The notes beneath the pieces are model-generated. The model was not told where the DNA came from. It made no database searches and saw only the letters and a program-made list of their open reading frames with translations. DNA of 55,110 nucleotides from Streptomyces roseochromogenus subsp. oscitans DS 12.976 (GTDB lineage Bacteria > Actinomycetota > Actinomycetes > Streptomycetales > Streptomycetaceae). Positions 1 to 7,897 of the stretch are shown here, one piece after another. The translations under genes and the position numbers were made by a program. The stretch is taken from positions 4,858,250 through 4,913,359 of the forward strand of contig NZ_CM002285.1 in the NCBI RefSeq assembly GCF_000497445.1, read 5' to 3'. Numbering within the stretch: the first letter of the stretch is position 1; each line of letters begins with the position of its first letter.

Positions 1-1764
1 ACCGGCGCCGGAGACCTGCCCGGTCGCGTCCTGCCCGGTCGGCTCCTGCGCGGCGGGAAGCGCGGCGGGCAGCTGACCGCCGATCGCCCCGGCGACCGCT
101 CCGCCGCCACCGCCGAGCGGCACTTCCAGCACATACGCGCTGCCGCTCATGCCCGGCACCTCATGCGTCTGCAGCACGCCGCCGTGGGCCCGGACGATTC
201 CGCGCACGATCGGCTCGTGCACCGCGTCTCCCCCGGCGTACGGCCCGCGCACCTCGATCCGCGCCACCTCGCCGCGCTGCGCGGCCGCGACCACGACCGT
301 GTTGTCCAGGTAACCGCCCGCGGAGACGGGCGAGTTGCCGGTCGCGTCGACACCGGCCACGTCCGCCACGAGGTGGGCGAGCGCGGTGGCGAGCCGCTGC
401 GGGTCGACCTCGGCCTCGATGGGCGGCGCGTGCACGGCGAACTGCACCCGGCCCGGACCGATCAGCTCGACGGCCCCGTCCACACCGGCGGCGACGACGG
501 CGTCCAGCATCACCTTCGTACGGCTGATGTCCTCGGTACCCGCGTCCAGCCGCTGGTAGCCGAGGACGTTGTCGATGAGGGTGGTGATGCGGGAGTACCC
601 GGCCGACAGATGGTGCAGCACTTGGTTGGCCTCGGGCCACAGCTGCCCGGCGTCGTCGGCGGCCAGGGCGGCCAGCTCGCGGCGCAGCTCGTCGAGCGGC
701 CCGCGCAGCGACTGCGCGAGCAGGGTCAGCAGCTGCTCGTGCCGGCCGGCGAGTGCCTCGTACCGGTCCTTCTCCCGCTCGGCGAGCGCGGCGTACCGCT
801 CCTCGCCGGCCGCCAGCTCCTCGGCGTGCTGCTCGCGCAGCTCCTCGACCTCGGTGACGTGCGACTGCCGCAGCGCGGTCAGATCGGAGGCGTGCTCCTC
901 GGAGAGCCGCTCGACCTCCTCCGCGTACGCCTTCTCCTGCGCGGCTTTCTCCTCGGCCAGGGCCTCGTACGGCCGCCGGTCGGTGAAGGTCATCACGGCA
1001 CCGACGAGCTGGTCCCCGTCGCGCACCGGAGCGGTGGTCAGGTCGACGGACACCTTCTGGTCGCCCTTGGACCACAGCACCTGCCCGCGCACCCGGTGCT
1101 TGCGCCCGGAGCGCAGGGTGTCGGCGAGCGGGGACTCCTCGTACGGGAAGGGGGAGCCGTCGGCGCGCGAGTGCAGCACCAGGGCGTGCAGCTCCTTGCC
1201 GCCCAGCTCACCGGCCCGGTACCCCAGTATCTGAGCGGCGGCCGGATTGACGAGCACGATCCGCCCGTCGGTGTCGGTCCCCACGACGCCTTCAGCCGCG
1301 GCCCTCAGAATCATCTCGGTCTGCCGCTGCGAGCGTGCCAGCTCAGCCTCGGTGTCGACGGTCCCGGACAGGTCCCGTACGACGATCATCAGCAGCTCGT
1401 CGCCGGTGTAGCCGTAACCGTCGTACGCCTGCTGCCCGTTCTCCAGATTCGCGCTCGTGACCTCGACCGGGAACTCGCTCCCGTCGGTCCGCCGGGCGAT
1501 CATCCGGGTCGGCTTGGTCCGCCCCCGTGGATCCATGTGAGCGGGCCGGCGCATCGACCCGGGGATGAGCCGCGAGTCGAACTCGGGCAGCAGATCGAGC
1601 AGCCCGCGCCCGACGAGCGCCGTGCCCGGTGCCTCGAAGGCCTCCAGCGCGATGGTGTTCGCGTTGACGACGGTTCCGTTGGCGTTGACCAGGACCAACG
1701 CGTCCGGCAGCGCGTCGAGTATGGCTGCGAGGCGAGCAGCGCCTCGGGATGGCCTGCTGCTCAC
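1..1764 (-). CDS. PAS-domain sensor protein with degenerate histidine-kinase core (3' end outside window)
   Basis: Reading starts at a GTG (GTGAGCAGC) behind a GGAGGAAGG ribosome site and stays open for 588 codons to the window edge, so the C-terminus is missing. An N-terminal PAS domain (about residues 10-110, with 'LVLVNANGTVV' and a later 'RRTDGSEFPVEV' segment) is followed by a second PAS (about 140-250, 'GVVGTDTDGRIVLVNPAA'). Next come a long charged coiled coil (about 255-345) and a kinase-like DHp/ATPase region ending in a glycine-rich 'GVLQTHEVPGMSGSAYVLEVP' type G2 segment split here as GVLQTHEVPGM and SAYVLEVP. The usual SHELRTPL H-box is replaced by 'LAQSLRGPLDEL', with no histidine, so autophosphorylation is doubtful. 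No membrane segment is seen, so it is probably cytosolic. It could be a hybrid protein with further domains beyond the edge. The family assignment is strong; kinase activity is not. Confidence 0.85.
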   Translation of the reverse strand, partial: MSSRPSRGAARLAAILDALPDALVLVNANGTVVNANTIALEAFEAPGTALVGRGLLDLLPEFDSRLIPGSMRRPAHMDPRGRTKPTRMIARRTDGSEFPVEVTSANLENGQQAYDGYGYTGDELLMIVVRDLSGTVDTEAELARSQRQTEMILRAAAEGVVGTDTDGRIVLVNPAAAQILGYRAGELGGKELHALVLHSRADGSPFPYEESPLADTLRSGRKHRVRGQVLWSKGDQKVSVDLTTAPVRDGDQLVGAVMTFTDRRPYEALAEEKAAQEKAYAEEVERLSEEHASDLTALRQSHVTEVEELREQHAEELAAGEERYAALAEREKDRYEALAGRHEQLLTLLAQSLRGPLDELRRELAALAADDAGQLWPEANQVLHHLSAGYSRITTLIDNVLGYQRLDAGTEDISRTKVMLDAVVAAGVDGAVELIGPGRVQFAVHAPPIEAEVDPQRLATALAHLVADVAGVDATGNSPVSAGGYLDNTVVVAAAQRGEVARIEVRGPYAGGDAVHEPIVRGIVRAHGGVLQTHEVPGMSGSAYVLEVPLGGGGGAVAGAIGGQLPAALPAAQEPTGQDATGQVSGAG

Positions 1765-1993
1765 GAGACGCCTTCCTCCCTGTTACCGCACCTTGCCGAC
1801 CGCTCGGGCCATCTTGCCAAGGGGCCCGCGACGTGTCACGCGAGGGAGTCTAAGCGCACACATTGCGCTCGCGACGCCGGATGAGAGGGAGGTCCCACGA
1901 CGAAGTGACACCGAACGCGTGCCCACACCCCGACGACACCCGGACCACGGCCTCCGGCCACCAGAGCCGCTCCGCGAGACTTTCGCGGGACCT

Positions 1994-2482
1994 TTACGTG
2001 ACCGGTGATCCAGCCAGGCCCAGCTCCGGCAGCAGCGGCACCATCCGGTCCCACCGCCCGATCTCGCATCCGTTGCTGCGGTCGTAGGTGGCGTCGACGC
2101 TGCGTCCGGCCCAGGTGCCGGTCACATGGGCGGTGGCCGGTCCGCCGTAGAGCATGGTGCAGGTGGTGCCGGGCGCCACCGGGGCGAAGAGGTCCTGCCC
2201 CCACCGCGTGCGCTCGTCCAGCGTCCGGCAGGCCTGCGCCGCGTCCGGGTGGCTCCCGCCGGCCGGATGACAGAACAGCTCGTGTGCCCCGTCCCGCTCG
2301 GGTCCGGCATGCCGCACGACCACGGTGAGGTGATCACCGGCCTGGTCCTCGGGCCGCACGGGCGGCGGCGCGGCGGATACGGCGACGGCGGGTACGGCGG
2401 AGAGGGCGAGAAGACCCGAAACGACGGCGAGGACCGACACACCGCCGCCGCGCACGGGGCCCTGCTGAAGACGAATGACCAT
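1994..2482 (-). CDS. Streptomyces subtilisin inhibitor (SSI) family secreted protease inhibitor
   Basis: A 162-residue precursor: a Sec-type signal (about residues 15-38, 'SVLAVVSGLLALSAVPAVAVSA') and a mature domain of about 120 residues, the size of SSI proteins. The four cysteines fall in the SSI pattern (FCH, ACR, TTCTM, NGC), predicting the two family disulphides. The reactive-site loop reads C-T-M-L-Y, aligning with C-P-M-V-Y of classical SSI, so the P1 residue is methionine and subtilisin/chymotrypsin-like targets are expected. Typical flanks 'HVTGTWAGRS' and 'DRSNGCE' are present. The family inhibits secreted serine or metalloproteases outside the cell. It is monocistronic on the minus strand, with the tRNA-Ser gene beyond its upstream region. 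The function is inferred from family and loop. Confidence 0.9.
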   Translation of the reverse strand: MVIRLQQGPVRGGGVSVLAVVSGLLALSAVPAVAVSAAPPPVRPEDQAGDHLTVVVRHAGPERDGAHELFCHPAGGSHPDAAQACRTLDERTRWGQDLFAPVAPGTTCTMLYGGPATAHVTGTWAGRSVDATYDRSNGCEIGRWDRMVPLLPELGLAGSPVT

Positions 2483-2653
2483 GCCCTGCCCAACGCCCCG
2501 GCCCGCCGGATGTTGCGTCCGCGCCTCGCCGGGCGGAAGCCCTTTGCCCTGCGGCCCGACTGCCTAGTACCGTGGGGGGCGATTGGTGACGGGCCGCGCG
2601 GCTGTGTCATCATCTGCACGCACCATTCGCGCGCTCGCGTGAGCGGTTGTGCT

Positions 2654-2744
2654 GGAGGCGTCGCCTAGTCCGGTCTATGGCGCCGCACTGCTAATGCGGT
2701 TTGGGCCTTAAAGCCCATCGAGGGTTCAAATCCCTCCGCCTCCG
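2654..2744 (+). tRNA. tRNA-Ser (anticodon GCT)
   Basis: Acceptor arm GGAGGCG (2654-2660) pairs with CGCCTCC (2737-2743), with discriminator G at 2744. The T arm GAGGG-TTCAAAT-CCCTC is perfect. The anticodon stem CCGCA/TGCGG encloses loop CTGCTAA, giving anticodon GCT (2690-2692), which reads AGC/AGT serine codons. A long variable arm (GGGCCTTAAAGCCC) marks a class II tRNA. CCA is not encoded. Confidence 0.97.
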
Positions 2745-2752
2745 CCCCGATC

Positions 2753-2785
2753 CCGAAGCCCCGGTCCCCAGGACCGGGGCTTCGG
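2753..2785 (+). terminator. Rho-independent-type hairpin after tRNA-Ser(GCT)
   Basis: A perfect 15-bp stem (2753-2767 with 2771-2785) closed by a 3-nt loop starts 9 bases after the tRNA. There is no long T-tract, which is usual in this GC-rich background. Confidence 0.85.
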
Positions 2786-2961
2786 CGTTCCCACCCCGCG
2801 GCTCGCCCGACGCCCTCTGCCGGACCCTCTTTCGGCGTTTCCGCAGGTCACAAGGGGTATGCGGAACGGATTTCACATGGCGGCGGCAGTCATGTAATGT
2901 TCTTCCTGTCGCCGCGAGCGGGCCGAAAGGACCGGGAGCCGGGGGCAAGACAAAAGAACAA

Positions 2962-3034
2962 GCACTCGTAGCTTAACGGATAGAGCATCTGACTACGGAT
3001 CAGAAGGTTGCAGGTTCGAATCCTGCCGAGTGCA
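2962..3034 (+). tRNA. tRNA-Arg (anticodon ACG)
   Basis: Acceptor GCACTCG (2962-2968) pairs with CGAGTGC (3027-3033), with discriminator A at 3034. The anticodon stem TCTGA/TCAGA encloses CTACGGA, so the anticodon is ACG, which is read as ICG after A34 deamination. This makes it a substrate class for the TadA enzyme encoded at 22960-23391. The T loop is TTCGAAT. An integrase remnant lies directly behind its 3' end (3085-3235). Confidence 0.97.
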
Positions 3035-3041
3035 CACAGGT

Positions 3042-3071
3042 CGAAGGCCCCGGAGATATCCGGGGCCTTCG
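3042..3071 (+). terminator. Hairpin terminator after tRNA-Arg(ACG)
   Basis: A 12-bp perfect stem CGAAGGCCCCGG / CCGGGGCCTTCG with a 6-nt loop (AGATAT) starts 8 bases after the tRNA. Confidence 0.85.
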
Positions 3072-3084
3072 GCGTTTCAAGCGC

Positions 3085-3235
3085 CCCGCCTCGGCCACGG
3101 ACCAGGGCTTGATCCGGCGGCGCCGAGGTTTTGGAACCCTGACCAGGGAGGCAACGTTCTTGCTGATCTCCTCCTCGGTCACGGCGTGAGTGAGTGCGGC
3201 CCGCAGGGCAGCATGGGCCGCCTGGACGACCCGCC
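3085..3235 (-). pseudogene. Tyrosine integrase fragment (core-binding region) at tRNA-Arg 3' end
   Basis: The minus strand encodes about 50 residues typical of actinobacterial site-specific integrases: 'HAALRAALTHAV', 'ISKNVASLV', 'RRRRIKPWSVAEAGR'. This is the junction between the SAM-like core-binding domain and the catalytic domain. The text stops matching after 'VAEAGR', and no R-H-R-Y catalytic segments are found. It lies immediately downstream of tRNA-Arg(ACG), the usual place for an element's integrase. I read it as the scar of an integrative element once inserted in this tRNA gene. No second copy of the tRNA 3' end is seen nearby, so the element's other boundary is not visible. Confidence 0.7.
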
Positions 3236-3330
3236 GGGACGGCCAGGTCCGTACCGGACGCGGCCACCGGGCGCGCCCTCGGGATCGCGATCAGCGGCGC
3301 CGTCCGCGCCGGCTCCGACGCGGGTGCGCG

Positions 3331-3822
3331 TCAGCACTCCTCGTCGGGGTCGTTCCGGTTCAGTTTCTCGAGGTACTCGTGCGCCAAGTCCGTGGCGCGG
3401 GTGAACCAGTCGGTGATGATCGCCAGTTCTTCGGGGGAGTAGTCGGAGAACAGGGCCGTCAGGCGTTTGTAGTGGCCGGCGTACACCGCCTCGACGCGGG
3501 TGACGGCGGCCGGTACGGCTGCCACACGGACCCGGCGGCGGTCCGTGGGGTCGGGGCGGCGGGTGACATATTCGGCGCGTTCGAGGCGGTTGAGGATGCC
3601 GGTCACCGCGCCGGTGGTGACATGGGCGCGGGCGGCGAGGTCGCCGGCCGTCAGCAGGTCGTCGCCGGCCTCCAGGACGAAGGCGAAACAGGTCAGGTCG
3701 GTGACGTTCAGACCCAGCCGCCGGGCCAGCTCCTGCTGTCCGATCACGTGGGCGGCGATGAGGTGGTCCATCGCCGACAGCGCCTGGGCCGGGGTGGCGG
3801 GCGGTCGCGGCGTGCCGTGCAT
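3331..3822 (-). CDS. MarR-family transcriptional regulator
   Basis: A 163-residue protein with the MarR winged-helix layout. A dimerisation helix leads into 'ARRLGLNVTDLTCFAFV', followed by the recognition region 'LAARAHVTTGAVTGILNRLERAEYVTR' and the wing 'PDPTDRRRVRVAAV', then a long C-terminal dimer helix. The wing Asp-Arg pair typical of MarR proteins is present. It is divergent from the small membrane protein gene at 3905; the 80-base gap between them must hold both promoters and is the likely operator. The ligand and target are unknown. It sits next to the integrase scar, so it could be former cargo, but its codon use is ordinary. Confidence 0.9.
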   Translation of the reverse strand: MHGTPRPPATPAQALSAMDHLIAAHVIGQQELARRLGLNVTDLTCFAFVLEAGDDLLTAGDLAARAHVTTGAVTGILNRLERAEYVTRRPDPTDRRRVRVAAVPAAVTRVEAVYAGHYKRLTALFSDYSPEELAIITDWFTRATDLAHEYLEKLNRNDPDEEC

Positions 3823-3904
3823 CTTTCGGAATCCCTTAGCTCGTGAGATATTCGATGAGTAAATGTCTTGGCTCGTGAGGGAATCTCGTCCTCGGAGGCG
3901 CTGT

Positions 3905-4261
3905 ATGAGTCTGTACGACGAGGGTCACACGATCGCCGGCTGGACCGGCTTCGGCATCGCGACGGTGGGAAGCGGTGTGGTCGGGCTGGGGGTGTGCGAG
4001 GCCTCGCTGCCGGTGGTCGTGGGCGGGCTCGCCGTCGCGGCCGTGAGCGTGGTGGTGACATGGGTCCTGCATCTGACCGGCTGGGGCAAGCCGCCGGGTG
4101 TACGTCCGCGAGAGCAGTGGGGCATGCGGGTCCGGGATGCGCAGGTCCGGGAGGGGCACGTCACATGCGTCAGCTGCCGGCTGGCGGGGCGGGAGCGCCG
4201 GACCGCCGTGGCGCCCGTGACGAAGGGCGCCGAATCGATGCCTCTGTCACCAGTCGAATGA
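3905..4261 (+). CDS. Small HGxxPAAW-like membrane protein
   Basis: 118 residues. The N-terminus 'YDEGHTIAGWTGFGIAT' resembles the HGxxPAAW signature of small actinobacterial membrane proteins. Two hydrophobic segments follow (about 15-32 and 38-56, with 'VVVGGLAVAAVSVVVTWVLH'). The C-terminal soluble tail holds a 'CVSCRLAGRE' pair of cysteines, which might bind metal or form a disulphide. The ATG at 3905 was chosen over the upstream ATG at 3863 because a GGAGG sits 7 bases before it. It is divergently transcribed from the MarR gene. No function is known to me. Confidence 0.75.
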   Translation: MSLYDEGHTIAGWTGFGIATVGSGVVGLGVCEASLPVVVGGLAVAAVSVVVTWVLHLTGWGKPPGVRPREQWGMRVRDAQVREGHVTCVSCRLAGRERRTAVAPVTKGAESMPLSPVE

Positions 4262-4385
4262 ATCCGATGTCAGGGAACGGCAGTTGGTGATCGCCGTCCG
4301 TCCCTGGCTTCCGGGTGGAGGGCGGAAACAGGGCCGCCTGCCGCCCGCAGCCCGTTGTCAGACCCACCGCCTACCCTCAGGAGTG

Positions 4386-5261
4386 ATGGGACAGGTATGG
4401 AAGTGCACCGGACTGCGCTGGTCGTCCGATGGGCCAGTGCTGGCGTGGGACGGCGGGCGGCGCAGTGGGCTGCCCTGGGGGAAGCGGGTCGGTTTCGCGG
4501 TGCCGGAAGGGGGTGTGCGGACGTGTGCGGGGGCGCGGGGGCATGTGTGCCCGGTGCGGGCCCTGGTACCGGGGCGGAGTACGGGGGCCCGGTGCGAGGA
4601 GTGTGCGCGGCTGGAGCGTTCGCATTCCGTGGCCGCCGACACGATCGCCGACGACCCTCGGCCGTACCGGGTGTATCTGGCGTGGTTCGGGCCCGGGATG
4701 GTCAAGGTCGGGATCACCGCCGTCGAGCGGGGCAGCGCGCGGCTGCTCGAACAGGGTGCCGTCTGTTTCAGCTGGCTCGGTGCCGGTCCGCTGATGGCCG
4801 CCCGGCGCACCGAAGAGCTGCTGCGGGCCACGCTCCGGGTGCCGGACCGGATCGCGTACGCCGAGAAGCGGGCCGTGCGGGCGGCCCTGCCGGGGACCGC
4901 GGACGAGCGTGCCGCCGAGGTGCGGGAGCTGCACGCGCGGGCCGTGGCGCTCACCGGGTGGCCGGAGTCCCTGCGGCCGGAGCCCTGTGAAGTGACCGAT
5001 CACTTCAGGGTTTTCGGGCTCGACCGGGCGACGGCCGCGTTCGGTGAGGTCGTGGAGCTGGCCCCGGGCGGAGCCGTGAGCGGTGAGCTGGTCTCGGCCG
5101 CCGGGCCCGATCTGCATCTGGCGGTCGGGGAGCGCGGGGTCGTCGTACTCGACACGCGGCTGATCGCGGGGTGGGAGCTGGTGCCGCCGGCTGCTTCGGG
5201 CGTGGATGGACTCACCTTCCCGGTGCGGGAGTTCACACAGGAGCAAGAGGGCCTGTTCTGA
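4386..5261 (+). CDS. DUF2797 family protein
   Basis: About 291 residues from the ATG at 4386 ('MGQVWKCTGLRW', the usual N-terminus of this family); a longer reading from 4284 has a poor N-terminus. Cysteines in 'RTCAGARGHVCP' and 'ARCEECARLERSHSVAAD' suggest a zinc-binding knuckle. The segment 'YRVYLAWFGPGMVKVGIT' followed by 'EQGAVCFSWLGAG' resembles the GIY-YIG fold, so a nucleic-acid role is possible but unproven. It is a stand-alone gene ahead of the two-component operon, with about 260 bases between them. Confidence 0.8.
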   Translation: MGQVWKCTGLRWSSDGPVLAWDGGRRSGLPWGKRVGFAVPEGGVRTCAGARGHVCPVRALVPGRSTGARCEECARLERSHSVAADTIADDPRPYRVYLAWFGPGMVKVGITAVERGSARLLEQGAVCFSWLGAGPLMAARRTEELLRATLRVPDRIAYAEKRAVRAALPGTADERAAEVRELHARAVALTGWPESLRPEPCEVTDHFRVFGLDRATAAFGEVVELAPGGAVSGELVSAAGPDLHLAVGERGVVVLDTRLIAGWELVPPAASGVDGLTFPVREFTQEQEGLF

Positions 5262-5366
5262 GGTGGAGCAGACAGCTGCGCACCTCGCGGCCGAGCGGCA
5301 CGGGCGTGGACGGTGGTACGAGCGGTACGCGATGCACATCTCCCGGGTCGAGCACAGTCACGTCTT

Positions 5367-5429
5367 CAGCCGCTGAAGTCCGGCCCTCAGCCGCCGAAGG
5401 CAGACCCTCGGCCACCGGGTCTGACCCCT
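5367..5429. repeat. Three tandem 21-bp imperfect repeats
   Basis: Units at 5367-5387, 5388-5408 and 5409-5429 (first unit CAGCCGCTGAAGTCCGGCCC plus T) lie in the leader of the two-component operon. No gene is convincingly read across them. A 37-codon GTG reading (5264-5377) precedes and overlaps the first unit, but it has no supporting family. Confidence 0.6.
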
Positions 5430-5521
5430 TCCGCTTCCCAGGGGCCGCCTGAGAGGTACCTGTGTGTTTCTCAGGGAAATCACAGATCCGGGAAAGCCTC
5501 CTCTCAGAGGACGGCGACAAG

Positions 5522-6271
5522 GTGTCCACCATGACCACGACCTCGCCCCAGGGGCGCACCGAACTGCTGAGGCCGGACGGGAGCCCCGTCCGGGTGCTTG
5601 TGGTGGACGACGAGTTGTCGATCACCGAACTGCTGAGCATGGCCCTTCGTTACGAGGGCTGGCAGATCAGGAGTGCGGGGGATGGGCAGGGTGCCATCCA
5701 GACCGCCCGTGAGTTCCGGCCCGACGCCGTCGTGCTCGACATGATGCTGCCCGACATGGACGGGCTGGCCGTCCTCGGGCGGCTGCGGCGCGAACTGCCC
5801 GACGTGCCCGTGCTGTTCCTGACCGCCAAGGACGCCGTCGAGGACCGTATCGCCGGGCTCACCGCCGGCGGGGACGACTATGTCACCAAGCCGTTCAGTC
5901 TGGAGGAGGTCGTGGCGCGGCTGCGGGGGCTCATTCGGAGGTCCGGCGCTGCCGATCGGCGCTCCGACTCCGTGCTCGTCGTGGGGGATCTGACCCTGGA
6001 CGAGGACAGTCACGAGGTGTCGCGGGCCGGGGAGTCGATCCATCTCACCGCCACCGAGTTCGAGCTGCTGCGCTTTCTCATGCGCAATCCACGGCGTGTG
6101 CTCAGCAAGGCGCAGATCCTGGACCGGGTCTGGTCGTACGACTTCGGCGGGCAGGCCAATGTCGTCGAGCTGTACATCTCGTATCTGCGGCGGAAGATCG
6201 ACGCGGGCCGCGAGCCGATGATCCACACCCGGCGCGGTGCCGGTTACCTGATCAAGCCCGCCGCGTCATGA
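5522..6271 (+). CDS. OmpR-family two-component response regulator
   Basis: 249 residues from GTG 5522 (AGAGGA ten bases upstream; ATG 5531 is the alternative). The receiver domain (about 20-135) has the acidic pair in 'VLVVDDE', the phosphoacceptor Asp73 in 'VVLDMMLPDMDG', the conserved Thr in 'VLFLTAKD' and Lys in 'YVTKPFS'. The C-terminal winged helix (about 155-245) includes 'LTATEFELLRFLMRNP', 'WSYDFGGQANVVELYISYL' and 'RRKID' through 'RRGAGYLI'. It overlaps the kinase gene by 4 bases (ATGA), so the two are translationally coupled. It should be phosphorylated by the kinase at 6268 and bind direct repeats near target promoters. From memory the pair matches SCO4020/SCO4021. Likely local targets are the downstream glycosyltransferases, but this is inference. 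Confidence 0.95.
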   Translation: MSTMTTTSPQGRTELLRPDGSPVRVLVVDDELSITELLSMALRYEGWQIRSAGDGQGAIQTAREFRPDAVVLDMMLPDMDGLAVLGRLRRELPDVPVLFLTAKDAVEDRIAGLTAGGDDYVTKPFSLEEVVARLRGLIRRSGAADRRSDSVLVVGDLTLDEDSHEVSRAGESIHLTATEFELLRFLMRNPRRVLSKAQILDRVWSYDFGGQANVVELYISYLRRKIDAGREPMIHTRRGAGYLIKPAAS

Positions 6272-7884
6272 GCCGGCGACGACGGCCGGGTCCGCGGAAG
6301 CGACGAGCGGGACAGCCGCGCACCCTGCGGGCGCGGCTCGTCGTCGCGTCCGTGGCGCTGATCGCCGTCGTGTGTGCGGTGATCGGGACGGTGACGACGC
6401 TGGCGCTGCGGTCTCATCTGTACGGCCAGCTCGACGGCCAGCTGAACGAGGTCGCGGCCCGGGCGTCGGGCCAGTTCGGGCCGCCGGGCCAGCCGGGCAG
6501 GGACGGGCTCGACGGACGGGACCGCCCGAAGACGGTCGATCTGACGGACTTCGTCACCAGGGGGCCCCAGCCGAGCGGTACGACAGTCGTGGCCAAGGTC
6601 GAGAACGGCCGGATCACCGACTCACGACGCGGCCAGAAGTCCCGGTCCAACTTCCAGATGAGCGCCAAGCCGCTGACCGGGGCCCAGCTCGCCGCGCTGT
6701 CCTCTGTGCCTCAGATCGACCGGACCGTGCGGACCGTCGATCTGCCGGACCTGGGCTCGTTCCGCGTCGAATTCAAGACCGGGCCCAACGGCAGCTTCTA
6801 CGCCGCCGTCCCGACCAGTGACGTCGACGGCAACATCAACACCCTGATCCTCGTAGAGATCAGCGTCACCGCCGCCGGTCTCATCGCCGCCACCCTCGCC
6901 GGTACCGTCATCGTCGGCGTAGCCACCCGCCCCCTGCGCAAGGTCGCCCACACCGCCACCCGGGTCTCCGAACTGCCGCTGCACACCGGCGAGGTGAATC
7001 TCAGCGAGCGGGTTCCGGAGTCCGAGTGCGATCCGCACACCGAGGTCGGGCAGGTCGGGGCCGCACTCAATCGCATGCTCGATCATGTGCATGGTGCGCT
7101 GCACGCCCGGCAGCAGAGCGAGATGCGGGTACGGCAGTTCGTCGCCGACGCCAGTCATGAGCTGCGCACGCCCCTCGCCTCCATTCGCGGGTACGCCGAG
7201 CTGACCCGGCGCGGGCGGGAGCAGGTGGGTCCCGATACGCGGCATGCCCTCGGCCGTATCGAGTCCGAGGCGGGCCGGATGACCCTCCTCGTCGAGGATC
7301 TCCTCCTCCTCGCCCGCCTCGACGCGGGGCGGCCGCTGCAGTTCGAGCAGACCGATCTCATCCCGCTGGTCGTGGACACCATCAGCGACTCCCGCGCGGC
7401 CGGCATGGATCACAACTGGCGGCTCGACCTGCCCGATGAGCCGGCGCTCGTGTCGGCGGACGCGGCGCGGATCCAGCAGGTGCTCGTCAACCTGCTCGGC
7501 AACGCCCGCAAGCACACCCCGCCCGGTACGACCGTCACCGCGCGCGTGCAGCGGCGCGGGTCGTGGATGTGTGTCGATGTCGAGGACAACGGGCAGGGCA
7601 TTCCGCCCGATCTGCTGCCGCACGTCTTCGAGCGGTTCGCGCGCGGCGACTCCGCGCGGTCGCGGGCCACCGGGTCCACCGGGCTCGGGCTCGCCATCGT
7701 GCAGGCCGTCGCGACCGCGCACGGCGGTGCCGTGACGGTGGACAGCGTTCCGGGCCGGACCGTGTTCACGGTGCATCTGCCCGCGCTTGCCCCGGCCGCT
7801 GTCCGGCCGGCTCCCGCAACCGACTGGCAGTCGCACTCACAGGCACAGCACAGTGCCACCACATGGGTGCAACAGGGGGCTTGA
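6268..7884 (+). CDS. Two-component sensor histidine kinase (HAMP-HisKA-HATPase)
   Basis: 538 residues. A first membrane helix (about 23-45, 'LVVASVALIAVVCAVIGTV') is followed by an extracytoplasmic sensor of about 140 residues and a second membrane helix (about 190-215). HAMP follows, then HisKA with His297 in 'ASHELRTPLASIRGYAEL'. The HATPase domain has the N box 'NLLGNARKHTP', G1 'VEDNGQGIPPDLLPHVFERF' and G2 'GSTGLGLAIVQAVATAHGG'. All catalytic boxes are intact. The sensor contains a collagen-like 'GPPGQPGRDGLDGRD' stretch, which is unusual. The kinase should transfer phosphate to Asp73 of the coupled regulator at 5522. The glycosyltransferase gene starts 13 bases after the stop, so a four-gene operon is likely. 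Confidence 0.95.
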   Translation: MSRRRRPGPRKRRAGQPRTLRARLVVASVALIAVVCAVIGTVTTLALRSHLYGQLDGQLNEVAARASGQFGPPGQPGRDGLDGRDRPKTVDLTDFVTRGPQPSGTTVVAKVENGRITDSRRGQKSRSNFQMSAKPLTGAQLAALSSVPQIDRTVRTVDLPDLGSFRVEFKTGPNGSFYAAVPTSDVDGNINTLILVEISVTAAGLIAATLAGTVIVGVATRPLRKVAHTATRVSELPLHTGEVNLSERVPESECDPHTEVGQVGAALNRMLDHVHGALHARQQSEMRVRQFVADASHELRTPLASIRGYAELTRRGREQVGPDTRHALGRIESEAGRMTLLVEDLLLLARLDAGRPLQFEQTDLIPLVVDTISDSRAAGMDHNWRLDLPDEPALVSADAARIQQVLVNLLGNARKHTPPGTTVTARVQRRGSWMCVDVEDNGQGIPPDLLPHVFERFARGDSARSRATGSTGLGLAIVQAVATAHGGAVTVDSVPGRTVFTVHLPALAPAAVRPAPATDWQSHSQAQHSATTWVQQGA

Positions 7885-7897
7885 CGAGAGTCGGTCC

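Noticed and set aside
163..1884. 573-codon plus-strand frame opposite the PAS sensor gene
   Set aside because: It is the antisense shadow of a well-supported gene; composition is Arg/Gly/Val-rich with no domain.
5264..5377. 37-codon GTG frame between the DUF2797 and response-regulator genes
   Set aside because: No family or conservation evidence; ends within the 21-bp repeats.
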